The position numbers were made by a program, and so were the translations under genes. The notes under the pieces were generated by a model. That model did not search any database. It worked only from the letters and a program-made list of their open reading frames with translations, and was not told the DNA's origin. A stretch of 64,000 nt of DNA from the NCBI GenBank assembly GCA_951799405.1, contig OX637339.1:20398001-20462000 (forward strand), written 5' to 3'. Origin of the DNA: Agapetus fuscipes (taxonomy: Eukaryota; Arthropoda; Insecta; Trichoptera; Glossosomatidae). Each line of letters starts with the position of its first letter. Position 1 is the stretch's first letter. Positions 23,310-33,500 of this stretch are shown piece by piece.

Positions 23310-26300
23310 ATGGAGTGCAGTGGAAACATGGACAAGGCCACAGGCAAGGAGCAGCAGCTGGCTTACAGCAGAGTAGCGAGCAATAAACAAGAGAGGAGAC
23401 TCCAGGGGACAAATGTATTTGTGCAGTATCTGGCCGCAGGGACCTGTGAGATATGCAATGTTACTCTATTTCAAATTCAAAACTGATCACTTCAACTTGT
23501 GAATGACTTTTTATCCATCAATAAATACAGTCGCTGGTTTCCAATATCCGTTGTCTCCTCTTTCAGTGAAAATTAAGTTGTTTTATAGTTTTGCCAAGGG
23601 ATGCGCCCAGACTTGATGCATGTGATTTTTTTTTGTCTGCTACTTATATGTCAACTGAAAACAATAAGTTTGTGTGGTTATTTACAAATTCCGCCATAGC
23701 TGGCACGAAAAATGTTTATTACTGAAAATCAGTTGCTGGTGGAGATAGCTGGCTTTGGAAACAGAAGAAATTCAAATACATGGTAGGTTTGAGTGGTTTT
23801 CCAAAGTGGTACAATGAACAAATCAGAGAATACAACAGCAATATGTCAAACAGAAATGCAAGCAACTAACGTGCGTCCACCTTGGTAACATCTGAATAAC
23901 ATATAAATAATAAATAAAGCATGTAACTAGAATATTCTGTCATAACTATCATCTAAAGGCAGCGCCTTGGTGTGTCAGCCATTTGTCTCTGTCTGTTGCC
24001 ATCCTCTCGAGATGTGAATAGGAGGAGACATCCATGAGCCGCTTCACATCCTTGAAGTGTGAAGTTCTTGGGCGAGCTCTTGTTCGTCCTCCCAAGATTT
24101 TGCCTTCGAAGATGTTGTTAAGAAAGGTGCTACGTGTAATCGAATGCTTTATTAGCTTGGCTTTCCTCTTCAAAATGTGACTAATAAGCCCTTATTTCTC
24201 TTATACTTCCCGCAACACCTCTTCTAGTGGTCTAGTGGTCAACACTTCTGACTCGTAATGAAAGGTTGTAGGCTCGAATCCCGGTGGAGAACAAAAAATA
24301 TACCATTTATACTTTCAAATATGCTCTTCGCTGGGTGAAAATTTCATAAACCTTTACTAAAGACTGGTCACTAAAGGTTCATCCAGCCTTACAGCAACTG
24401 GGTCTTGCTTGAGAATTGGCACTTTCTACAGCAATGACCAAACTCACAGAGGGCTCTTAAGGTGTGATTCACACAAAAACAGCAGTCACCAAATAAATCA
24501 GCCTAATATTATTATTATTATTCCAGGCTGCTTGCTGGCCCTGATGTACGGAGAAGCTGTAGGCTGGAGCTCCTCTGGCCTGCCGCAGCTGGTAGAGCTG
24601 CACGGGCAGGGCAGCTGGGAGGGCTGGGTGGGGGGCTGCCTGTGCCTGGGCGCCCTGGCCTCCGCCCCCCTGCATGGCCCCCTGGCTGACAGCAAGGGCA
24701 GGAAGGTGGCGGGGTACGCGGTGGTTATCAGCTTCCTGGTAACTAGCTGTGTTGTATTGTTTCTCTTTTCATAGATGCCGCCATATTCATTTCTTTAAAG
24801 ATTTTATTATACTTCTCTTTTGTCTTATTCTAATTGGAGTGGGAACACAGATACTAGTTACTCGTTCCATAAGTGGGCAGTTTGGCAAATTAATGAGTCG
24901 TGAAAACACCAAGTTCTCATAGTTTTGATGTCGACTGCAAAAGAGTGAATTAGAATTATTCTTGTTGCCCTTTTAATGAGAGGAGGAGATTTCATCAGAA
25001 CAGAAGATTGGATGCTCTTCTTTGCACAGAATCAAGTTGGTCACACTTTGGTATACCGGACCAGAGAAGACTGTTGTGTTAATAACGGGGCGGATTTGAT
25101 TGATCATTAAATTTTGTCTTCCTGCATTCACAATCTTGTGTTTCTGTTTGTTTCAGATCCACTGGATCCTGCTGGTGTCATCCACTGACATCTGGGTGGT
25201 GCTGCTGGCGCGTGCCTGTGGAGGAGTGGGGGCCGCGGGCTCCATCACTGTGGGCTCCCTGTACAGTAGCGAGGTGGCTGACCCACACCTGCGTGCAGCT
25301 CTAGGTAGCCAATACCTCAAGATGTAGCTAAGATACAGAGCGAGGACATGCACTCACATTATCATTCACCATTATCACACTGGCGCATCAACGGGATATG
25401 TCTTGGCCTCCGGGATCAATCCCAGCCAGCAAATCCTTTTTTCAATCGTATACTCCTACCGCATGGCTGTCACCTTGCTCTGGATCTTCCCGCTGCCCTG
25501 TGTCCTTCAAGAACTGTTATGACGGCTGTCCTCACACTCCTGCTCTGTAACCTGGAGGACTTCTTGCCTGAAAATGAGAGAGGAGTAACTTTTCAACGAC
25601 ACAGGGATGTTGTGTGCTTGGCAAACTGAAGAATCTAAACAATTCATGATGTTACCTTGTTGTAGGAGGTCTGATGGCGCTGCTCTACACCATGGGTATC
25701 CTGCTGGGCTTCGCCCTAGGCGCCTGGACCTCCTACCTCACCGCGGCCTGCATCCACCTCAGCATCTGCGTGGTCTTCCTGCCTGCCTGGTGGTTTGCCC
25801 CGGAGTCTCCGGCTTACCTTGTGCTGCAGGGAAAGGATGAAGTATGAAATGTCTTTTTGATTGTAATGGAGCATATTTCTCGGCACTTATATGGGTTAAC
25901 AGTTCTTAGTAACTATGCCAGTTAGTAACTACACAGTAACTCGCAAGGAATAATGCATGGACTGACCTTCCCTTCCAGTTGGCGCTGCGCTCCCTGAAGA
26001 GTTTCCAGGGAGCCCACAACGCTGCAGCCGCCCTGCAGCTCCTCAAGGAGGACCAGGCGGGGGCGGAGAAGCCCGCCACACTCAGGCAGTTCTGTAAGGA
26101 TGATACTCTTGTGGATTTGATTCATTGATTAATCTGATAAGATTAAAGATTTATAAAGCCTTGATATTAATCCAACGTTAAAAATAAGAATTCATTTAGA
26201 CTTTGGATATGACGTGATAAATCCTATTTGGATATTTTCACTTGACCAGTCCATAGTCCAATGGTAACACTTTGGACTCGTAAATGGAAGGTTGTGGGTT

Positions 26301-29185
26301 TGAATCCCGTCAGAACACAAAAAAATAATTCCATTTATATTATCAAGTATGTTCTTCGCTGGGTTGAAAAGATCATAAAACCTTTACCAAAGACCGGTCG
26401 CTAAAGGTCTATCCAGTCTTACAGCAACTATACTGTAAAAGATGGGTCACTTTGCCAATGTCACCTCTGCTTCAGGGAAGGTCGGCAAGAGTTGCAGGGC
26501 TTATGTTCATTTGAGATTGGGTTTTTTATATTTTAGGTCCACATGCGGCATGTGTAAGCGCGAAATTATGCGTGTCTGTTTATGGGAATGCATTTAATAT
26601 GAATCTCAAATGATACATATCTTTGCAGCTTAGATTTAGATTTAGATTTAGATGAAAGTAGGAGGTGACTGTGTGTTATAGTGGATGTTAGAATTATGTG
26701 AGCTTCTTATGAAAGATGAAGTGATCATAAATATAAGTTGAGATTTGCTTTTACCAAAATATCATACAGAGGTATTTACTAAGCTTTGTCATTGCAGAAT
26801 GATTCAGTGTCATGACCTTTAGTCCTTGATGTTGTAGTCCAGGAGCCGGCAGCCCGCCGCGGCCTGGTGCTGGGCTGCGTGCTGGTGAGCGTGCAGACCT
26901 TCAGCGGCATCTTCGCCGTGCACTCGTACGCGGCCACCATATTCGCCCGGGCAGGAGGAGCCCTGTCCCCCACGGCCAGCACCATGCTTTACGGGGGACT
27001 CATGGTGGTGGGGGCCGTGGGGCCTCCTCTGCTGGCTGACAGGGCGCCCAGGAAGGTATACACTTACTTTGCTAGATTTCTTCTTGTGGAGTTTTCTTAA
27101 GTTGCAGGTTTATGCAAATAAACTGCAAACCATACATACCATAGCCGAGTCCAGCTTGATTTATGCACTAGAATCATGGAAAATTGGACATTTTGTATGC
27201 GCCCCACCCAGAGCGGCTGGTTGAAGCTGGGTGCAGTAGAATGTTATATTCCCTACAAAATATTATTGATAGACCTTTAACAAAACCAAAAATCGAGGAT
27301 ACCTCACACACACTTTGTTTTACTTAAGTTTAAAGACGGGTTGAAAGACCGTTGGTGTAAAAACACTTTTAAAAGTGACTGTGTTCCACTATCATAGTTA
27401 AAGGAACAAATGGAACTGATGTTTGTTATTTTAGAATGGACATTTTTCTAGGTTCTCACCAGTTAAAGAAATATTAGGAGTTCTTTTAATATCCTCCCTA
27501 AGAACTTGAAGGTCTATTTTTTATGCAGGACTGCCATGTGGCACTAGATTTACCAGATGCTGTCAGATCATTCTTGATTGTCCACCCTTAGTTCCCCAGG
27601 CGCTGATGAGCTTGTAGTGTGGGCTGCTGTCGCTGGGCTTGCTGGGACCAGATGTGGACCCTGATGACATGCCCACCTTCCTGGGCCTCCTGCTCCTCTC
27701 CATCAGAATGTTTGTCTACTCCCTTGGTGTTCCAGGTGCTGATGAGCTTGTCGTGTGGTCTGCTGTCGCTGGGCATGTGTGTGCTGGGCGCACAGATGCT
27801 GGTGGTGCAGGTGTGCCAGCTGGACCCTGATGACATGCCCACCTTCCTGGGCCTCCTGCCCGCCCTGGCTCTCTCCGTCAGCGTGTTTGTCTACTACCTG
27901 GGCCTCGGCTCTGTCACCTACATCATCATGGCTGAACTCTTCACTGATCAGGTATTTCTTTTTACTATCTGATGGATCTGTTGCTGGCTCTGACTACCAG
28001 AGTAGTCCACCACAGGAGACAGAAGTGGATTCGCTTCTTTTTGAGAGTCTTCTTGGAGGTTTTCTTCCAATTGACTGGTCCGTAGTCTTGTCTAGAAGGT
28101 TAATCAAAAGGTCAGGAGTTTGATTACCGGCAGAAGGCAAAAAAATATATAGGTACTTGCAAAAAATTATATTTGCGATGTTGAAAATTCATTGCCTTTA
28201 CCAAAGGCCACAAAAAGTCTGGTCGATAGCTCATTAGTAGAATGGTTGCATTCAATCCTGACAGCTAGGATTCCATTCCCACCAATGGTGTCAGAAATGA
28301 TTTCCTGTTTCTGTGTTTATTTCAAACCAATAATAAAATAATGGCAAGGTTTACTCAGCAATTTTTTTAAAAAACTATGATGGGTTGTTCAAATAGAAAT
28401 ACTTTGTCAGAGCTCATGTACCTACAAACATTTCTACAAAACCAAGTCCATCCTGCATTAGAATTTTGGAAAACGTTATTTGTATAGCTGGATTTTAATT
28501 TTATTAAAAATCAATAAATGTTGTTATGTTTTGTAGATGCGAGGTGTGGCCAACGCCTTCATGTCAGCGACCATCTGGGCCACTTCCTTCCTTCTTGTCC
28601 TATTCTTCGGAGCAGCGTGTGAAGTAAGCATGAGCAGAGCATCCCAATCTTTATTTAAAAACAGACAGGGTTCTGTTCAAGCTGCAATTAATAATAGTGA
28701 CAATTTGTGAAATTTTAATAATCTGTGACTGTGGAGACAATAATAAAAATGGGAAGAAAACATTCCAAAAGGGTGTTCAGCTTCCCTGATATGAACGTCT
28801 TCTGCGATACTTCTCCAAGCTTGTTTATCCTTTAACCAATCCAAAATCACAAACATTATTTAAAAACAAAAAATAGCCAAATGTGTTCAGCCATTCTTGA
28901 GTGACGCGCTTACCAACAAACAGAATTTCATTTTTAATCTGTTGCTTCTTGCTGTTGACTTGCTGTTGACTTGCTGTTGACTTGCATGCACTCACGCATT
29001 GATTGCTTGATGACTTGCAGGCATTTGGAGACCACTCTGTCTTCTTCTTCTTCGCCCTGGTCTGCCTGGCTGGCACTGTGTTCTGCCTGGTGTGTCTCCC
29101 GGAGACCAGAGGCCGCTCCCAGCAGGAGGTGGTGGCTCTGCTGACGAGGAGGAGGGAAGATAAGCCAGTCAAGCTCCCTGCCTAA
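23310..29185 (+). CDS. Sugar transporter-like protein (MFS, Tret1-like), gene 1, nine exons
   Basis: Multi-pass plasma-membrane carrier of the MFS sugar-transporter family. I assembled it as join(23310..23445, 24527..24738, 25157..25304, 25666..25841, 25979..26093, 26838..27055, 27736..27951, 28537..28623, 29021..29185). Every junction is GT-AG, the phases are consistent, and the total is 1473 nt or 490 aa, normal for insect Tret1-type carriers. Family marks seen are the loop motif DSKGRK after TM2, SSEVADPHLRAAL, APESPAYL at the end of TM6, and the terminal PETRG. Atypical points: the TM7 region reads VQTFSG where family members usually have QQ-x-SG, and the TM10 region reads GSVTY instead of the usual GPLPW, so the substrate may not be trehalose or glucose. 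The start is the first ATG of a 45-codon soluble N-terminus; M7 is an alternative. It lies 1.3 kb upstream of a paralog in the same orientation. Family assignment is strong; substrate is unknown. Confidence 0.9.
23949..24173 (-). pseudogene. LINE reverse transcriptase C-terminal remnant (intron 1, gene 1)
   Basis: Open frame of 74 codons with GGRTRARPRTSHFKDVKRLM and YSHLERMATDRDKWLTHQG, typical of the tail of arthropod non-LTR elements. 5'-truncated. Confidence 0.65.
24220..24523 (+). repeat. SINE A copy abutting exon 2 of transporter gene 1
   Basis: Full copy whose (ATT)n tail ends at 24523, directly in the 3' splice site TTCCAG of exon 2 (exon from 24527). Confidence 0.85.
24845..25085 (-). 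pseudogene. Non-LTR fragment in intron 2 of gene 1
   Basis: Closely resembles the 14.2-14.6 kb fragment at DNA level (GGGCAGTTTGGCAAA, CATGAAAACGCCAAGTTCTC-like), but its frame is broken. Confidence 0.6.
26243..26653 (+). repeat. SINE A joined to SINE B in intron 5 of gene 1
   Basis: SINE A (26243-26429) breaks off at CAGCAACTA and continues as SINE B from TACTGTAAAA to a (TTTAGA)n tail. Confidence 0.75.
27600..27722 (+). pseudogene. Decoy partial duplicate of gene 1 exon 7
   Basis: This stretch repeats the start of the real exon 7 (27736 onward) and keeps its own 3' splice site (AG at 27598-27599). In the exon frame it has a TAG at 27615-27617 and an internal deletion of several tens of bases relative to the real exon, and it lacks a splice donor. 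The copy runs almost directly into the acceptor of the real exon, so it looks like a tandem duplication of acceptor plus exon that then decayed. Use of its acceptor would truncate the transporter. Confidence 0.8.
28072..28345 (+). repeat. SINE A fragment plus SINE C fragment in intron 7 of gene 1
   Basis: Head GACTGGTCCGTAGTC, shortened body, then GGTCGATAGCTCATTAGTAG of SINE C. Confidence 0.65.
28955..28987 (+). repeat. TTGCTGTTGAC tandem repeat
   Basis: About three units of 11-12 bp shortly before exon 9 of gene 1. Confidence 0.7.
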
Positions 29186-29277
29186 TGCAGGAATACCACC
29201 AGCACTGCGGAAACATTGATGTGCAGCCTTTTGTATATATTTATTTTATATTGTACTGTTTGTATACTTGAGCTTAT

Positions 29278-29297
29278 AATAAATGTACTTGAATAAA
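29278..29297 (+). terminator. Poly(A) signals of transporter gene 1
   Basis: Two AATAAA hexamers (29278-29283 and 29292-29297) lie about 95-110 bases after the stop codon. They are followed by a T/G-rich stretch, as expected for 3' end processing. Confidence 0.6.
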
Positions 29298-30516
29298 ACC
29301 GTGCTTATTTGTTGTAACTGAATGGTCAAGTTGTAACTGAATTGATTAAAATCCTGGATGGACTGCGATGCTTTGAAACTTTTGCAACAGCAGCTCAACT
29401 CCCCAGTGCTTGTTTGGCTTTTCTACCATTTGATTTAAAGATGACCTTTCAATGAAATTGGCTTCTACACAATCTGAGCTAACAAAAAAATGTAAAACAC
29501 CATAATGTGAGAGTTGTTGTAAATATTTTAGTAATCAATTGCCACTTTTCATAAAACACATTGGTCCAGTACACATACAAATATTGCTCATGTGAAACTA
29601 CCTCTGATGCACATAGGGCAAACAAGCACTAATGGGACAAACTGTATGGCTGCTGCCATACAGCTGAGCGGGAGTCAACAATTTAAAATTTGGACTGAAT
29701 GACAAAACCAAAAGTGCACTAAAATTAACTGTATTAAGTAAAAATTGAGTGAATGCCGGACTAGGACTGGAGGAAGGCAGTCATTGTTACCGTTTGCAAC
29801 GGTGAAGGGGACTAATAAGACTGTCAGAACTTAAGACCAATCAGTATACCAGGGAATGTTCTTTGTAAGGTGATTATTAAGAATGTTTAATACAAAAAGT
29901 AAAGTAAGTAAGTAATATGAAAAGAGACAATTGGAAAACATTTCTATTGCATCAGTTGTACAATGCCTATGTTATATGTGTGTAAACTTGAGATTTGCGT
30001 GCCTGCCTCCAGAAATACACCGTGTTATCTTGTTGACTGACTGATATATCTGGTGATTTATGTTGCTTGTGAAGGGAGAGGACAAGTGACACCTGTTTGT
30101 AGAGCAGAGCAGCCTCCGACATGGCCCCTCTAAGCTCTAGCCAAACATTCCAGTACATCTCTCCTCTGGGGACGCTATCTCACTGGAGAGAGAAGCTTCA
30201 TTCTTAGTTAACAAGCAGACATTTTAATGAAAACCTTACTTAAACATTAAATTTGGATTGAATAATAATAAATTTGTAATCAGGTGATGATAATAATAGA
30301 TTGACTATGGGCTCAGGGTGTGTTGTTTCATCGTGAGCTTATGTGACTGAAAAATACTGATAAGTTTATCCTTTTCATTCAGCTTAAAGTGGCTAAGCAA
30401 AGTTTGACTTGTGAGAGTTCAACAGTTGTTATAATATAAGGTGTTGATCCACAAAACTTGTGAGTTAACTTGGAGTAAGTCAGGGAAGTGGTGAAGCAAG
30501 AAGAAGAAGAAGTGTC
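29298..30516. promoter_or_regulatory. Intergenic region between the two transporter genes
   Basis: About 1.2 kb without repeats I recognise. It must hold the promoter of gene 2 if that gene is separately transcribed. No clear TATA box within 60 bp of the first exon; the start codon follows a GAAGAAGAAGAAG purine run. Confidence 0.4.
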
Positions 30517-33500
30517 ATGGCTGCTGAAGAGGGAGATGGAGAGCCCAAGAAGGAAAACAAATCCAGCCTGCAGAACCAGATCATAGCATGCTTCATCTGT
30601 AAGTAGACAGAATACTGCCAGAGAAGTAACAACCATTTGATTGTCATTTGACATTGAGACGTTCAATTCTTAATAATCCAGAGTTAACACACAATCTGTC
30701 CTGTACCAGATTGAAAGTACTGTAGTGTATGGGGATGTATGTTAGCTTTTAAGAGGTTTGTTTGTTCACCAAATTTTTTTTGCTTGGCCAGAAACAGGTA
30801 CTTTCATCATCTCAAGTTATTATTCAATTAATAATTCAATGCATGTATTTTGCTTTGGAATCCTTGATGATTCCTATATTCTTTGCTGCTGACTGCAAAG
30901 AACAGAACCCTGAGTATAAAATGTGGGAATATGAAAGGGTCACCACTTGTCGGACTAAGGAGCACTTAGTCATTAGCTCTGCTCTGATGGATGTCGTGCA
31001 CTGTGATGTTCCAGGCAACATGGGCAGCTTCAGCTTTGGCTCGGCCATGAGCTGGTTGTCCCCCGTGACGCAGCAGCTGCGCGCCATGCAGGGCGGCCCC
31101 CTGTCCTCACCCCTCACTGAAGCGCAGCTGGGCTGGGCAGGGGCCCTGGTGACCCTGGGGGCGCTGCTGGGGCAGCCCTTAGTGGCTGTGGTGGCCAACA
31201 CCAAGGGGAGGAAGCCTGCAGCTTATCTGGCTGGGGTGCCACTGGCGGTGAGGTCATTATTCATTAACTCCTAGAACTGATAGTGTACAATTTTGAGGGA
31301 GGCCCGAGATTTTTTCCGCACCAGAGGGGCTAATCCAAGCCTGTTTATAGATGTATTAGGTTGTAATGTAGATCACATTAAGCACCCTGTGAGGCCTTCT
31401 CCTGACTTCTCCATGTCTCCCAACTTTATTCAGCTTCCTGTATTTGTGATCTTTATTGAGGTTTCACCTCTTTTCTTTGAACTATTGTGCAATCTTTGTC
31501 CACTCTTATATTACTCATATGAGCGCTGCTTCTGTTACAGTTGGGTTTCATCCTGAAGTACTTTGCGCGCTCAGCCTATGTGCTGCTGTGTGCTCGCCTG
31601 CTGTGTGGGGTGGGGGGCGCCGCCTCCCTGGCCCTGCCCCCGCTTTACTGTGGAGAGGTGGCGTCCCCCCGGGCGCGCGGGGCCCTGGTGGCCTTGTCCC
31701 CGCTGCTGTACTCCCTGGGCGCCCTCAGCACGCACCTGCTGGCCTCCGCTGTGTCCTACCGCACCCTGACCCTCCTGCTGGCCCTGCCCCCGCTGCTGTT
31801 CATGCTGGCCTTCTGGTTTGTGCCGGAGTCCCCCATGTTTAGGATGCGCCAGGGGAAGGAAGAGGTAAACAATAAAGTGCATTCCTTAGCATCTTGGAGA
31901 AGTTGGTGTGTACAACAATTGTCATATTTTTTCAGTTTGACCAGCATGGTCATTAGTGCCCTTTTTAAATCAACCATTCATATATTATACCTTTTTTCCA
32001 ATCATCAAAATTCCTTGACTTATAGGTTGGTATGAGGCTGACCACCCATACTGTAATAAATGGTTCACTTTGCCAATGGCACCCCTGTTTCAGGGAAGGT
32101 CGGCAAGAGTTGCAGGGCTTATGTTCATTTGAGATTGGGTTTTTATATTGTAGGTCCACATGCGGCATGTGTGAGCGTGAAATTACACGTGTCTGCTTGT
32201 GGAAATGCATTTAATATGAACCTCAAATGATACGTATTATCTTTGTAACTTAAATTTAGATTTTAGATGTGAGGGAATCATGCTAGGGAAAACAAACTGA
32301 GGTGTCGTCAGGAAGCAGATCTCATGTTCTGTAACAGCAGGTGATCGCTATTTGACAGTTGTCTATGTAACTGGCTGTGTTGCTGTCCAGGAAGCTGCCC
32401 GTGCTGTGGCCTGGCTGCACAAGCTGCCGCTGAATGGAGTGCAGGTGCGGGTGGAGCTCATAAGGATGGCCAGGCAGCTGAGGGCTGCGCACTCACAGGA
32501 AGGTAAACAAAATACATGCAACATGCACTGTGGGAAACTAGCTCACTACTGACACGCCTGTTAAGTAAAAGTGATCGGTTTCTTCTTCTTCCTGTTTAGC
32601 CTTTCTTAGTCCACTCCTGCACCCAGGCTCCTCTAATCTTCTCCAGGTCTTTCAAATACTGTATTCAATTTTTTTACATACACATGTGGCATGCACTTGA
32701 TGAATAAAAACTCAAATCTCAAATGATTTCTCACTGATCTACCCTGAAAACAAAGTGAACATTCGTTCTGCAGTATACCCATAGAGCCAGCCGCATACCA
32801 TCCTATAGGAACAGGAACATGTGACTACAAATCCTGTTACAGGTGTACACGTCTTTAAATGAATTTAGATGCCAGCTAAATAAGGGCGCTGTTACAACTT
32901 TAGAGCCTTCAAACTGCCATAATAAATGTTTAATAGTTTTTGTTTCTTCAACAAAAAACTTCTTAAATTTAAGCAATTCAAAACCTCAAGTTGAACTATC
33001 AAAAGTGACTTAATACAAGATGGTGGCGTCAATTCCTATTTCCATCACATTCATTTGAAGTGTTGTAGCCGTGTGTCTGTACGTGATAGGTCCTGTTCAG
33101 CGTGCCTTCATAGAGAGGGAATCTCCTTTTCCCCAGGTGTTTCATCTTTTCACAGAATTGATTGTGAGAATGTTTCAGAGGAGATGTGTGAGCCCACCAA
33201 GGAGAACCTGACCCGGGAGATGGAGTGGCTGAGGCACGGGGAGGGCACCAAGAAAACCCTGCACAGGCCGTCTCCGTGGAGGATGCTGTGTGGGTCTACA
33301 CTAATATAGCTATCTCACGCCTACTTATTTGTTGCTGAGTTTGGTTTGTGTATTAACACTGAAAATTCATATTAAAATTTGATCTCTACTAAATTTTATA
33401 GAACCAAAACAATTCTGTGTTTACAAAACAGTGTTTACACTGTTTTTTTTTTCATTTCATGTATTAATTTAATTTTTAATATACAAAAACGTTTTCAATC

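Noticed and set aside
25348..25629. 93-codon open frame in intron 3 of transporter gene 1
   Set aside because: No protein features; it lies between a good donor (25305) and acceptor (25664).
31571..31882. Minus-strand and alternate-frame open frames over transporter exon 3
   Set aside because: By-products of GC-rich coding sequence; the real frame has the family motifs and proper splice sites.
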